From CAZDQL01 sp964507325 (GTDB taxonomy: Bacteria > Planctomycetota > UBA1135 > GCA-002686595): a DNA stretch of 64,000 nt. Where the stretch lies: NCBI GenBank assembly GCA_964507325.1, contig CAZDQL010000001.1, forward strand, positions 62,001 to 126,000, in the 5' to 3' direction. The notes beneath the pieces are model-generated. The model did not search any database, was not told the origin of the DNA, and saw only the letters and a program-made list of their open reading frames with translations. Positions 7,963 to 17,719 of the stretch are shown here, in pieces (within the stretch, counting starts at the first letter, position 1; every line of letters begins with the position of its first letter). A program made the position numbers and the translations under genes.

Positions 7963-10900
7963 GCGCCTCCCCCCACACCCTGCTGCTCGCCTCAGCGGGC
8001 ACCGGCAAGACCTTCCGGCTGACGCACCGCTTCCTGGACCTGCTCCTGCGCGGCGACGACCCGGGGCGCATCCTGGCGACCACCTTCACCCGCAAGGCGG
8101 CGGGGGAGATCCTCGATCGGCTGCTGCGGCGCCTGGTCGAGGGGGCGACCGACGCGGCGCAGCTCGCCGAGCTGAACGACAACCTGAGCGGTCGCCAGGC
8201 CACCGCGCAGGAGTGCCTCGAGTTGCTCGCCTCCCTGGTGCGCAGCCTCGACCGCTTTCAGGTGCGCACCCTGGACGCCTTCTTCGTGCACGTCGCGCGG
8301 CTCTTCGCCCTCGACCTGGGGCTGCCCCCCGGTTGGGGGATCGCCGATGAGGGCGAGGAGGAGCGGCTGCGCGTCGAGGCGTTCGGTCGCCTCCTCGAGG
8401 AGGCCGAGCCGGAGGAGTTGATCGAGCTGTTGCGCGGCATCCAGCGCGTGGCGGGTGCCGGTCGCAGCGTGCGGGCGGCGATGCTGAAAGCGATCACGGA
8501 TGCGCGCGACGGATTCCGGGAGAGTCCGCCGGAGGCCTGGGATCGGGTCGTGGTGCCTGCCGGCTTGGACGAGTCGGCTCTCGAAGCCGCCTGTGCGCGG
8601 TTCGAAGCGGCGCCGCTGCCCCAGACTAAGAAGGGGGCCGACGACTCCCGCTGGGTCAAGGCTCGCGACGACGCGTTGGCGGCCGCGCGTCGAGGGGACT
8701 GGCACACCTTCCTGAAGGCAGGCTTGGGCAAGAAGGTCCTCTCGGGGAGCTTCCAGTACCAGGGGCGCGACCTCGAAGGGGAGTTGCGTGCGGCCTTCGA
8801 AGACCTCTTCGCCGAGGCGCGTCACGCCCTCCTCGACGGTCTGCGGCGCCGGAACCTGGCCACCCGCGAGTTGCTCGCCCGCTTCCAAGAGCACCTCGAA
8901 GCGGTCGAACGCCAGCGGGCCCTCTACGGCTTCGACGACCTGCCGCGCATCCTCGCTCCCGCCAGTGGCGCGGGCGCCCCCGACCCGCCCCTCGTGCGAC
9001 GCGACCTGGACCTCGCGTTCCGCCTCGACGCGCGCATCGAGAGCCTCCTGCTCGACGAGTTCCAGGACACGGCACCGGTGCAGTGGCGGGTCCTGCGCCC
9101 CCAGGCGGAGGAGATCCTGGCGGAGGGGGACGGCGCGCGCACCTTCTTCTGCGTGGGGGACGTGAAGCAGTCGATCTACGGCTGGCGCGCGGCGGAGCCG
9201 CGACTCCTGCAGGGGCTGCCGGAGGTCTACGGCGAGGTGCTCGCGGTCGACACCCTGCTGGTCAGCCACCGCTCCTCGCCGGTGGTGATCGACACGGTGA
9301 ACCGCGTCTTCGAGGGGGTGGGGGGGAGCGCCGCCTTGGCGGCGGACGAGCGGGAGCCGTACCGCAGGGCGGCGGAGCTCTGGCAGCAGCGCTTCGAGCG
9401 GCACGAGGCCCACCATCCCCACCCGGGTGAGGTGCTGCTCCTCGAAGCGGATGCGACGCAGGAGGGTGAGGACGCCGAAGCGCGCGTCCTCGACCTGGCG
9501 GTGCGGCGAGTGCAACGCCTGGTGACCCGCTTCCCCGGCGCCACGGTGGGAGTCCTGGTGCGTCGCAATCAGCCGATCCCACGCCTGATCCACGCCCTGC
9601 TCGGGGTGGGGGTGCGCGCCAGCGGCGAGGGGGGCAACCCCCTGACCGACTCCCGGGCGGTCCTGCACCTGCTCTCCCTCCTGCACCTGGCCGACCATCC
9701 GGGCGACACGGCGGCGGCCCTGCACCTCGAGCACTCGCCCCTGTGGGAGGTGGCGCGGGCCCTCGATCCGGAGGGGGGGCGGGAGCCGTCGACCCTCTCC
9801 CGTCACCTGCGTCGCGCCTGGATCGACGTGGGGGTGGGAGAGCTCTGCGCGCGCTTCCTCCCCGCGGTCGAATCCGCCGCGGTGTACGGCGAGTGGGATC
9901 GCCGGCGCTTCCGCCAGCTCGTCGAGCTGGCCCACGCCCACGCGCCCGCCCAGGGGTTGCGGGCGGACGGTTTCGTCGACCTGGTGCGCCGCCAGCGAGT
10001 GGAAGACCCGGCCGCGTCCCAGGTCAAGGTGATGACCGTGCACGCCTCCAAGGGCTTGGAGTTCGATGCCGTGGTCCTGCCCGAGCTGGACGCCCAACTG
10101 CACGACCGCGGCGGAGGGCTCCTGACCGATCGGGAGCGTCCTTGGGAGCTGAACTCCATCTGCAGCGTGGCCCCCGACAAGACCGTCGTGGCCCTCGACG
10201 CCGACCTGGAGGCGCTGGCGCGCGAGCGCTGGCAGCGCGTGATGGAAGAGGCCCTGTGCGTGCTCTACGTCGCGATGACCCGCGCCAAGCGCGGGCTGGA
10301 GATGATCGTGCGCCCCGTGGATCGCGAGAAGACGCCGATGACCTACGCCACGATCCTGCGCGAGGCCTTGGCGGGGGGTGGCGAGGCGGACGAGGAGGGC
10401 GTGCTCTGGCGTCACCCCGGGAGCAGCGATACGTGGTGGGACGGGGAGAGCAGCGCCGAGGGGCGCGCGCCCGCGCCCGCGCCTCCGTCGCTCGCCTTCG
10501 CGCCCACGCGCACGTCGCGCGCCCTGCCGCGCCGCAGTCCATCTCTTGAGGAGGGACCGCGGCGGGTCCCAGGCCGCGACCTCCTCGCCCGCCGCGACGA
10601 CGACGCGACCTCCCGCGGCCGCTTGATCCACCGTTGGCTGGAGGAGGTGGAGTGGGTCGAGGAGCTCGAGTGGGACGACGCGCGCCTGATGGAGATCGGC
10701 GCTGCGTACGAGCCGGACCCCGAGCGACGCCGCGCGCAGCTCGAGGCGCTCGAGACGTGGCTGCGCCACGCGCAGGTGCGCGCCGCCCTGACCCGCCCCG
10801 CGGAGCCGGTCGAGCTCTGGCGCGAACGCCCCTTCTCGGTCGTGCTGGAGGGCGAGGATGGTGTCGAACGCCTCTGGTCGGGGGTCTTCGACCGCGTGGT

Positions 10901-11114
10901 CCTGGAGGGTGACCCGGGTGCGTGGAGACGCGCCACGGTGCTCGACTACAAGACCGACCGCGCTTCGGGTCCGGATCTGAGCGAGCGCGTCGAGCACTAC
11001 CGCCCCCAGCTCGAGGGCTACCGCCGCGCCCTGGCCGCGATCACCGGCCTCGGTGCGGAGCGGATCGAGGCTCGGCTCCTGTTCCTCCCGGCGGGGGAAT
11101 TGGTAGCCATCTGA
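7959..11114 (+). CDS. addA: AddA/RecB-like UvrD-family helicase-nuclease
   Basis: 1051 residues beginning at an ATG that overlaps the addB stop by 4 nt, so the two are translationally coupled. SF1 helicase motifs are clear: motif I ASAGTGKT (residues 11-18), motif Ia TTFTRKAAGEI, motif II LLLDEFQDT, motif III GDVKQSIYGWR, motif V VMTVHASKGLEFDAVVLPE, and motif VI LYVAMTRAK. The C-terminal nuclease shows SGVFDRVVLEGD near 977 and VLDYKTD near 995, matching the RecB nuclease metal-binding residues. A second in-frame stretch open upstream of 7959 is a reading-frame shadow of addB. Function: ATP-driven unwinding and degradation of DNA ends for recombinational repair, and destruction of linear foreign DNA. 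Confidence 0.9.
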   Translation: MSASPHTLLLASAGTGKTFRLTHRFLDLLLRGDDPGRILATTFTRKAAGEILDRLLRRLVEGATDAAQLAELNDNLSGRQATAQECLELLASLVRSLDRFQVRTLDAFFVHVARLFALDLGLPPGWGIADEGEEERLRVEAFGRLLEEAEPEELIELLRGIQRVAGAGRSVRAAMLKAITDARDGFRESPPEAWDRVVVPAGLDESALEAACARFEAAPLPQTKKGADDSRWVKARDDALAAARRGDWHTFLKAGLGKKVLSGSFQYQGRDLEGELRAAFEDLFAEARHALLDGLRRRNLATRELLARFQEHLEAVERQRALYGFDDLPRILAPASGAGAPDPPLVRRDLDLAFRLDARIESLLLDEFQDTAPVQWRVLRPQAEEILAEGDGARTFFCVGDVKQSIYGWRAAEPRLLQGLPEVYGEVLAVDTLLVSHRSSPVVIDTVNRVFEGVGGSAALAADEREPYRRAAELWQQRFERHEAHHPHPGEVLLLEADATQEGEDAEARVLDLAVRRVQRLVTRFPGATVGVLVRRNQPIPRLIHALLGVGVRASGEGGNPLTDSRAVLHLLSLLHLADHPGDTAAALHLEHSPLWEVARALDPEGGREPSTLSRHLRRAWIDVGVGELCARFLPAVESAAVYGEWDRRRFRQLVELAHAHAPAQGLRADGFVDLVRRQRVEDPAASQVKVMTVHASKGLEFDAVVLPELDAQLHDRGGGLLTDRERPWELNSICSVAPDKTVVALDADLEALARERWQRVMEEALCVLYVAMTRAKRGLEMIVRPVDREKTPMTYATILREALAGGGEADEEGVLWRHPGSSDTWWDGESSAEGRAPAPAPPSLAFAPTRTSRALPRRSPSLEEGPRRVPGRDLLARRDDDATSRGRLIHRWLEEVEWVEELEWDDARLMEIGAAYEPDPERRRAQLEALETWLRHAQVRAALTRPAEPVELWRERPFSVVLEGEDGVERLWSGVFDRVVLEGDPGAWRRATVLDYKTDRASGPDLSERVEHYRPQLEGYRRALAAITGLGAERIEARLLFLPAGELVAI

Positions 11115-11230
11115 TTTCCGGATTCCGTTTCCCCGCCCCTTCTACGGATGGGACACGCACGGCGCGGCGCTTTCGCATAGCCTTTTCACCTCGTCCCCTC
11201 GTCGCGGACGGGAAATCGGATTTCAGCACC

Positions 11231-12868
11231 ATGACCCCCAGCGCATCTCTCGCGCGGCGCAGCGGAGCTCTGCTCTGCGCGGCGTGCTCCCTGGCGAGCT
11301 GGACGGCTGCCCAAGTCCCCTTCAAGCACGTAGTCGTCGACGACTCCGGACCGCAGCACATCCACACCAAGACCGTGGGCGACCTGAATGGCGACGGCTT
11401 CGTCGATCTGGTCGTGGGTGGCAAGAGCGGTGAAATCTACTGGTACGAGGATCGCAGCCAGGCGGGGACCTGGACGCGCCACGTGGTGACCAGCGGCTCC
11501 CTCGGCAGTTGGAGCACCGACGCGGAGTGTGCAGACCTGGACCGGGACGGGGACCTGGACCTGGTGGTCAGCGACAAGCACAACTACGTCCGCATCGGTT
11601 GGTTCGAGAACCTGGGCGGGGGCAGTGCCTTCACCTGGCATCCGATCGGTGGCCCCTGGGCCCACGACATCGAGGTGGCGGACTTCGACCTGGACGGCGA
11701 CGTCGACATCATCACCCGCCGACAGGACGGCGAGGGTGGTGTGATCGAGCTGTGGCGCAACGACCCCGGCGGCAACGCGTGGACCCACCACACCTACAAC
11801 TTGCCCTCCCTGAGCTACGGCGAGGGGTTGACCCACGCCGACCTCGACGGGGACGGCGACCCGGACGTGGTGATGGGGCGCTACTGGTACGAGAACCCCG
11901 GCGACCCCTGGTCCCAGGGTCTGATCCAGCACGAGTACTCTCCCGCGACCACCCACCTGGCCAACCTGGCCTTCGTCGCCGATGTGAACGGGGACGGGCG
12001 CTTGGACGTGATCACCACCCCCAGTGAGCCTGCGGCTGGGACGGGGCGCACCTCCTGGCACCGGGCACCGATCAACCCCAAGAGCTCCGCCTGGACGGAC
12101 ATGGTCCTCGAGTCGGGGATCGAGACGGTCACCCACTCCCTCGCCGCGGGGGACGTGGATCTGGATGGGGACGTGGACGTGATGACGGCGGAGATGCACC
12201 AGGGGGCGGACCCCGACGAGGTGCGGATCTACCTCAACACCGACGGCGTGGGGGGAGGGTGGAGCAAGATGGTCCTCTACCAGGGCGGCAGCCACGGAGT
12301 GCGGCTGATCGACGCCGGGGGGGACGGCGACCTGGACCTCTTCGGCGCCAACTGGACCACCACCCAGCGCGTCGACCTGTGGGAAAACCTGCTGCACGCT
12401 CCACGGGTCGGCGAGCCCTTCTGCGTCGACGGGGCCGCCTGCCCCTGCGGCAACGGTGGCTGGCTCGGCAGCGGCTGTCTGCACTCGGGGAGCGCGGGTG
12501 CGCGTCTCGAGGGGTGGGGGAGCACCAGCGTTTCCGCCGACGATCTGGTGCTCGTCACCTCGCACGCACCCAGGAAGCGCCTCGGCCGGCTGATCATGGG
12601 GACCGGGACGACCGCGATCCCCGCCGGTGACGGTCTGATGTGCGTCGCCGGTACCACCTGGCGCTTTCCGGTGCAGTACTCGGGGTTGAGCGGCAGCTAC
12701 CGCAGGGGCCCGGGGCTGGTGGCCTACACCAGCGCGCACTTCGCTGCGGGGGGGGCGATCACCTCCGGGAGCACCTGGCACTTCCAGACCTGGTTCCGCG
12801 ACGTGGGCGGCCCCTGCGGCACGTACTCGAACCTGAGCCCGGCGCTGACGGTCACGTTCACGCCGTAG
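11231..12868 (+). CDS. Secreted FG-GAP/VCBS-repeat protein with planctomycete-type C-terminal domain
   Basis: 545 residues with an N-terminal signal peptide (ALLCAACSLASWTAAQ). Repeated calcium-binding FG-GAP/VCBS units of the form D-x-N/D-G-D-G/D occur through residues about 50-395 (DLNGDGFVDLVVG, DLDRDGDLDLVV, DLDGDGDPDVVMG, DVNGDGRLDVIT, DVDLDGDVDVMTAE), suggesting a beta-propeller. After a Cys-rich linker (CVDGAACPCGNGG) follows a C-terminal domain ending WHFQTWFRD...VTFTP that recurs in the two HAF-repeat proteins at 52.8-55.9 kb. Such proteins are abundant in the envelope or secretome of planctomycetes; the ligand is unknown. The start was chosen because the signal peptide begins there; no Shine-Dalgarno is evident. 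Confidence 0.8.
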   Translation: MTPSASLARRSGALLCAACSLASWTAAQVPFKHVVVDDSGPQHIHTKTVGDLNGDGFVDLVVGGKSGEIYWYEDRSQAGTWTRHVVTSGSLGSWSTDAECADLDRDGDLDLVVSDKHNYVRIGWFENLGGGSAFTWHPIGGPWAHDIEVADFDLDGDVDIITRRQDGEGGVIELWRNDPGGNAWTHHTYNLPSLSYGEGLTHADLDGDGDPDVVMGRYWYENPGDPWSQGLIQHEYSPATTHLANLAFVADVNGDGRLDVITTPSEPAAGTGRTSWHRAPINPKSSAWTDMVLESGIETVTHSLAAGDVDLDGDVDVMTAEMHQGADPDEVRIYLNTDGVGGGWSKMVLYQGGSHGVRLIDAGGDGDLDLFGANWTTTQRVDLWENLLHAPRVGEPFCVDGAACPCGNGGWLGSGCLHSGSAGARLEGWGSTSVSADDLVLVTSHAPRKRLGRLIMGTGTTAIPAGDGLMCVAGTTWRFPVQYSGLSGSYRRGPGLVAYTSAHFAAGGAITSGSTWHFQTWFRDVGGPCGTYSNLSPALTVTFTP

Positions 12869-12948
12869 GGCTCGCAGCCGGGCCCAAGTGGGCGCCGAAG
12901 CGCTACCATGTCCCCTGGCGCAGGATTCGGCGTGCAGAAGGAGAAGCC

Positions 12949-13425
12949 ATGGCCGAGACGTCCGAGACCGGTTGCTGCCCGCGTTTCGAACCCAGCACCT
13001 GGGACGAGACGGAGCACACGTGGAAGGACAAGCTCTTCGTCCGTGACCGGGTGCGGTGCTTGTTCCACATTCCGCTGAACTTCGGTTCGGTGATGAAGCG
13101 CAACATGGAGGCGATCGAAGCCGCCGGTGCGCGCGACCCGAACGACCTCTTGCTTTCGGACGAGAGCTCGCTCTGGGGCTCCGACGTCTACATCGCGGTG
13201 GATGAGGAGATCCCCGGTGCGCGTCACGAGCGCATCTCCGGTGATTTCTTCATGAAGGTCTTCGAAGGGCTCTACAGCCACGCGCGCAAGTGGTGCAACG
13301 AGATGAAGGCGCTGCTCGCGAAGCAGGGGCGCAGCTACGACAAGATCTACAACTGGTACACCACCTGCCCGCGCTGCGCGAAGGCCTACGGCAAGAACTA
13401 CGTCGTGCTCGTCGCGGGCTCGTGA
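12949..13425 (+). CDS. Small conserved protein with CxxC motif (family often annotated 'hydrolase')
   Basis: 158 residues with a good ribosome-binding site (AGAAGGAG) 5 nt before the ATG. The sequence resembles a widespread but uncharacterised bacterial and clostridial family that I recall being annotated only as 'hydrolase': the segments WKDKLFVRDRVR, FHIPLNFGSVMKRNME, LLSDESSLWGSDVYI and TTCPRCAKAYGKNYVVL are its conserved blocks. The CPRC motif near the C-terminus could bind a metal or act in thiol chemistry. No signal peptide, so it is cytoplasmic. A -10-like TACCAT lies at 12904-12909. The function is unknown. Confidence 0.7.
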   Translation: MAETSETGCCPRFEPSTWDETEHTWKDKLFVRDRVRCLFHIPLNFGSVMKRNMEAIEAAGARDPNDLLLSDESSLWGSDVYIAVDEEIPGARHERISGDFFMKVFEGLYSHARKWCNEMKALLAKQGRSYDKIYNWYTTCPRCAKAYGKNYVVLVAGS

Positions 13426-13427
13426 GC

Positions 13428-14924
13428 TCAGCGCTCTCCCGCGCGGAAGGACCAGATGTCCTCCTCGCTGTCGGGAGCCGGCTGGGTGAGGGAGTGACGC
13501 CGGGCGTAGAGCCGGCGGTTGTAGCCGGACCAGTACGGGCTGGAGAGGAAGAGCGGGTTGCGCTCCAGCTGGGTCTCCCAGCCGTTCAGCTCGGCCAGGA
13601 GGCGCTCGGCGATCTCGGGCTGCTCGCCGATCAGGTTGCGCGTCTCCCCGACGTCCTGCGAGAGGTCGTAGAGCTGCGGGAGCTGGCTGTTGGGCCGCAG
13701 GAGCTTCCAGTCCCCCGCGCGCACGGCGCTCCCCCGCAGGCACATGCGCCAGAAGAGGGTCGCGTGGGGATCTCCCTCCAGCTCGCCGGTGAAGAAGGGC
13801 ACCAGGTCGACGCTGTCGTAGATCGGCCCCTGCTTCGGCTTGCGCCCAGCGCGTTCCTGACGCACTCCGGGAGTCGGCGCCGCGCCCCCCGCAGCCGCGA
13901 GGAAGGTGGCCAGGACGTCGACGGCGCTGACCGGACGGTGGTACTCGCGCGGGGCGAGCCTCTCCGGCCAGTGGTAGATCGTCGGCACCCGGATTCCGCC
14001 CTCGAGGAAGGAGCCCTTCCCGCCGCGCAGGGGCGCATTGGCGGCATGGCTGACCTCGACCGAACCCCCGTTGTCGGAGAGGAAGACGATCAGGGTGTTC
14101 GCGAGCTCCTCCGATTGCTCGAGCTGCGCGAGGATGCGGCCGACGTTCTCGTCCAGGCAGTGCTGCATGGCGCAATACGTGCGGCGCGTCTCGTCGTGGA
14201 TGTGGGCGTAGCGCTCGATGTCCTCCGGCTTGGCCTGCATCGGCCCGTGGGGGGTGTTGTAGGAGAGGTAGAGGAACCAGGGGCGGTCCCGCGCAGCGCT
14301 GGCTGCGGCGCCCTCGCCACGAATGAAGTCCAGCGCCTCGAGGGTGAACCAGTCCGTCAGGTAGGGAGTGCGAATCGCCTGCGGCTTCTGCGTGCCGTAG
14401 AGGAGCCTGTTCTTCTCCACCGTCGGCCAGTAGCCGTGCGAGCCGCCGAGCATGCCGAAGAAGAAGTCGAAGCCGCGCTCGCACGGATGGTGCTCGGGGA
14501 CCGAGGCCCCCAGGTGCCATTTCCCCACCAGCCCCGTGCGATAGCCGAGTTCCTGGAGGCGTTCGGGGAGCAGCGGCTCGTCGAGGGGGATGCCCGCGAA
14601 CTCGGGGACGAGATGCTCGGGAGTGGAGAGGTTGTGCTCGAAGCCGAAGCGAGCCCCGTTGCGTCCGGTCATCAACCCGGCCCGCGAGGGCGCGCAGACC
14701 GAGCTGGAGACGTACCCGGCGGTGCACCGCACGCCACCACCGGCCAGGCGATCGAGGTGCGGCGTCTCGATCTGCAGCGACCCGTAGCAGGCCAGATCGC
14801 CGTAGCCCATGTCGTCCGCGAGGATGAGCAGCAGGTTGGGTGGATCGCCTCCACGGGCGGGACCGGCGAGGGTCGCTGCGGCGAGCGTCAAGATGAAGAG
14901 TCGGGGCAATCTCAGGTCAGTCAC
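13428..14924 (-). CDS. Secreted Cys-type sulfatase (arylsulfatase A-like)
   Basis: 498 residues, starting at GTG with a signal peptide (FILTLAAATLAGPARG). Sulfatase hallmarks: the metal-binding ILADDMGYGDLACYG (D37, D38), the formylglycine signature C-A-P-S-R (C77, P79, R81), K118-type GLVGKWHLG, and LSDNGGS near residue 285. It should hydrolyse sulfate esters outside the cytoplasm after the active-site Cys is converted to formylglycine; a maturase is needed and none is seen in this window (the FGE-like domain at 49.5 kb lacks the catalytic cysteines). A -10-like TATCAT ends 8 nt before the GTG, so the mRNA may be leaderless. It diverges from the metallophosphoesterase gene and its stop lies 2 nt from the end of the preceding gene. 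Confidence 0.9.
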   Translation of the reverse strand: MTDLRLPRLFILTLAAATLAGPARGGDPPNLLLILADDMGYGDLACYGSLQIETPHLDRLAGGGVRCTAGYVSSSVCAPSRAGLMTGRNGARFGFEHNLSTPEHLVPEFAGIPLDEPLLPERLQELGYRTGLVGKWHLGASVPEHHPCERGFDFFFGMLGGSHGYWPTVEKNRLLYGTQKPQAIRTPYLTDWFTLEALDFIRGEGAAASAARDRPWFLYLSYNTPHGPMQAKPEDIERYAHIHDETRRTYCAMQHCLDENVGRILAQLEQSEELANTLIVFLSDNGGSVEVSHAANAPLRGGKGSFLEGGIRVPTIYHWPERLAPREYHRPVSAVDVLATFLAAAGGAAPTPGVRQERAGRKPKQGPIYDSVDLVPFFTGELEGDPHATLFWRMCLRGSAVRAGDWKLLRPNSQLPQLYDLSQDVGETRNLIGEQPEIAERLLAELNGWETQLERNPLFLSSPYWSGYNRRLYARRHSLTQPAPDSEEDIWSFRAGER

Positions 14925-14932
14925 GGAGGCCT

Positions 14933-14938
14933 ATGATA
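14933..14938 (-). promoter_or_regulatory. -10-like hexamer for the sulfatase gene
   Basis: Read on the minus strand, TATCAT lies 8 nt upstream of the GTG start, the same geometry as addB and the STAND NTPase gene. No Shine-Dalgarno is visible, so a leaderless transcript is likely. The -35 region is not convincing. Confidence 0.4.
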
Positions 14939-15017
14939 CCGATGCTGGTTTGGGGTCCTCACCCGTGCCCCGCGGCTCATCACCTGCGATTCGCACCACT
15001 TGACTGCCGAGAACGAA

Positions 15018-17099
15018 ATGCCGTCCCATCGCGCCCCCAGCTCCCCTCTCGCGATTCCCGCTCTCGCCGCGCTGCTCGCCCTGACAGGCCTTGCCCGCGC
15101 CCAAGAGATCGAGGTCCCCGACGATCTGCCCGTGGACGGGGCCCGCTTGGTGCGTGAGCATCCCCTGCGCCCCTACGGCCGCGGCTTCCCCGCGACGATT
15201 CGCAACCGCCTGTCGATCGCCCAGATCCGCGCGGCGATCAGGCAGCGCGACGACCAGGTCGTGGTCGACCTGTCGCAGGTTTCGCAGACCCTCGACGGCC
15301 AACGCCTCGACCCCCACCGCATCTACGGGCGCCTGGTCTGCGGGCCGTACCCTTTCGAGGCGGGGGAGACCTCCTTCGCCTACCCGCGCTTCCGCCGCGC
15401 AGCGTCCATCGTCCGGGGTGAGGGCACCGTCGGCGTGGGGTACTTCCTCTCCGAGGCGACCAACAGCGAGGGGTGGACGGACGCGGGGCAGGTCGCCATT
15501 CGCTTGAAGCTCTTCTACGAGGAGGAGGGTCGAGACCTCGACCTGGGCGTCTACGACACCTCCGCGAGCTTCCGCCGCCGCGCCGGCGGTGGGTTCGAGC
15601 TGGTGCCTTCCATCGTCGAAGGCCCCATCGTCAACCTGGTGACCAGCGACGATCCCGAGCGGTGCGTGATCTCACTGGTGACGAGTGAGGCGGTGGTGGC
15701 CCACGTGACGCTCGACGACGGCCGCGGCTTCCGATCGCCCCAGGCCACCACGCGGCACGAGATCCCCCTGGAGCCGCTGCAGCCGGACCGGGAGTACCGC
15801 TACCGCGTGACGGTGGGTGAGAGCACGACGCGGGAGCACCGCCTGCGCACCGCACCCCTGCCCGGGGCGACGGGGTTCCGCTTCGCCTACGGGGGCGACA
15901 GCCGCGAGGGGGCCGGCTTCGGTCTGGAATCCCACATGGGATGCAACTACCTGGACCTGAATCGCTTCGCCTCGCTCGCCTACCACCGCGATTGCCGCTT
16001 CCTGCTGCAAGGCGGGGATCTGGTCAACGGCTACACCACCCAGCCGGAGGACTACCGCACGCAGCTCTACGGCTGGAAGTACGCCATGGCGGGATTCCTG
16101 CACGAACGCCCCGCGTACCCGGCGATGGGGAACCACGAGTGCCTGCTCTACAACTTCGACGACGGCAGTTGGTACGGGGTCAGCCTCGACATGTGGCCCT
16201 ACGACGAGCAGAGCTCCGAGTCGATCTTCGCCAGCGAGCTGGTGCTGCCGACCAACGGCCCCCAGCCGTCGAATCCCGCGCGTCCCCCGTACCGCGAGAA
16301 CGTCTACTCCTTCCAGTACGGCTGCGTGTTCTGCATCGCCGTGAACAACAACTACTGGATCTCCTACTCCTCCGACCGCTACGGCGGGTCCCCGGAGGGC
16401 TACATCATGGAGGACCAGATGGACTGGATCCGGGGCGAGCTGGACCGGGCCGGCGCCGAGCCCACGGTGCGCTACATCGTGGTGTACCTGCAGGAGCCCG
16501 TGCTGCCGAATGGGGGGCACATCCAGGACGCCATGTGGTACCGGGGCAACAACGGGGTGCGTGCCCACACGTGGAACGGGAAACGGCTGGTGTCCGCGGA
16601 CAAGGGGATCGTCGAGGTGCGCAACGACCTGCTGCGGGCCGTGCACGGGAATCCGAAGGTGGTGGCCGTCCTGGGCTGCGACGAGCACGGCTACAGCAAG
16701 GTGCTCATCGACCGCCACGTTCCGTTGGGGGACCCTCTCCTGGACGATGGCAACCGCGACGGCTGGATCAACTTCCACCGGCTGGACTTGGACGGGGACG
16801 GGGAGCCGGACCCCGAGGAGACCGCCTCCTCTCTACCGGACTTGAAGTACCCGGTGTGGCATCTGGTGGGCGGAGGCTTCGGCGCACCCTACTACGCCCG
16901 GCAGCGCACGCCGTGGAACGCCTACTGGGTCGAGGAGCAGGGAGGGAATCCTGCGTTCTTCTACTACTCCTCACAGCCCAACATCCTCCTCTTCGACGTC
17001 GCCGAAGAGGGGATCTCGGTGACCGTCCACAACCTCCACGGAGAGGTCATCGATCGCATCGCCAACCTGGTCGCCTTCGAGAAGGGGCGCTCCCGCTAG
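15018..17099 (+). CDS. Secreted metallophosphoesterase (purple acid phosphatase-like)
   Basis: 693 residues with a signal peptide (LAIPALAALLALTGLARAQ). An Fn3-like domain around residues 210-285 (EPLQPDREYRYRVTVGE) precedes a calcineurin-type phosphoesterase domain with its metal-ligand motifs in order: YGGDSREG near 291, LQGGDLVNG near 331, AMGNHE near 370 and DEHGYSK near 555. A DxDxDG loop (DLDGDGEPDPEE) near residue 595 looks like an EF-hand/dockerin-type calcium site. The likely role is extracytoplasmic phosphate-ester hydrolysis. An upstream in-frame TTG at 15000 would add six residues; ATG 15018 fits the signal peptide better. The stop codon is shared with the convergent lipoprotein gene through a CTAG. 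Confidence 0.8.
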   Translation: MPSHRAPSSPLAIPALAALLALTGLARAQEIEVPDDLPVDGARLVREHPLRPYGRGFPATIRNRLSIAQIRAAIRQRDDQVVVDLSQVSQTLDGQRLDPHRIYGRLVCGPYPFEAGETSFAYPRFRRAASIVRGEGTVGVGYFLSEATNSEGWTDAGQVAIRLKLFYEEEGRDLDLGVYDTSASFRRRAGGGFELVPSIVEGPIVNLVTSDDPERCVISLVTSEAVVAHVTLDDGRGFRSPQATTRHEIPLEPLQPDREYRYRVTVGESTTREHRLRTAPLPGATGFRFAYGGDSREGAGFGLESHMGCNYLDLNRFASLAYHRDCRFLLQGGDLVNGYTTQPEDYRTQLYGWKYAMAGFLHERPAYPAMGNHECLLYNFDDGSWYGVSLDMWPYDEQSSESIFASELVLPTNGPQPSNPARPPYRENVYSFQYGCVFCIAVNNNYWISYSSDRYGGSPEGYIMEDQMDWIRGELDRAGAEPTVRYIVVYLQEPVLPNGGHIQDAMWYRGNNGVRAHTWNGKRLVSADKGIVEVRNDLLRAVHGNPKVVAVLGCDEHGYSKVLIDRHVPLGDPLLDDGNRDGWINFHRLDLDGDGEPDPEETASSLPDLKYPVWHLVGGGFGAPYYARQRTPWNAYWVEEQGGNPAFFYYSSQPNILLFDVAEEGISVTVHNLHGEVIDRIANLVAFEKGRSR

Positions 17100-17608
17100 C
17101 GGGTTCCCGTATCCCCTAGCAGCTCCCGCACCCAGAGGTCGAAGGGGGGCAGCGGCTCGTCGAGGGGGCGGATCGAAGGACCCTCCCGGGGCGGATCGAG
17201 GATCCCGCGCAGCGCCGCGTGCGCCCCCCCCAGGGCGAGCTGCGCGGTTTCCCAGGCTTGGCGGTCCCGGCGCGGAGCGGAGCCGGGCGCGCGAGGGGTC
17301 GGTTGGAGGGGGAGACCGGCGCGGACCGTTTCGAGGAGCTGCCGAGGGTCGGCCTCCTCCGGGCTCTCCGGGTGGAGGAGCTCGGGGCAGGCGCGGGGTG
17401 CCAGCTCCCGCAAGGCTGCGACGGCGGCCGCGGGCCGGGCTGCGGGGTTCGCGGTGACGACCTCGCGCCGGGCGAGAGCCGTGGTCACTTCCACGGCGCG
17501 GTTGCGCAGCTCGAGGTAGGTGGAGGTGCTGGCCGGGTGCTCCGGGGTGACAGCGCACCCCGCGACCAGGAAGAGCGCGAAGACGAGGGTGGTGGTGGGG
17601 AGCTTCAT
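17096..17608 (-). CDS. Lipoprotein of unknown function
   Basis: 170 residues. The N-terminus MKLPTTTLVFALFLVAGC is a clear lipoprotein signal (lipobox VAGC). The rest is Ala/Pro/Arg-rich and mostly helical, with no recognisable domain. It is convergent with the metallophosphoesterase gene; the two stops use opposite strands of one CTAG. The longer frame upstream of 17608 reads into non-coding sequence and was not used. Confidence 0.65.
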   Translation of the reverse strand: MKLPTTTLVFALFLVAGCAVTPEHPASTSTYLELRNRAVEVTTALARREVVTANPAARPAAAVAALRELAPRACPELLHPESPEEADPRQLLETVRAGLPLQPTPRAPGSAPRRDRQAWETAQLALGGAHAALRGILDPPREGPSIRPLDEPLPPFDLWVRELLGDTGTR

Positions 17609-17719
17609 CGCATGGGTTAACGCGCGGGAGTGCCCTGGCCTGTCTTCGGAATTTGCGCGGCAGGAGAGGTGCCGGCGTTCGTTGTGAAGGTGTCCGCGCA
17701 GTCGAAAGGAGCGCAACTC

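Noticed and set aside
5206..10997. Very long minus-strand frames opposite addB and addA
   Set aside because: They are antisense shadows caused by high GC; the plus-strand frames carry full helicase and nuclease motifs.
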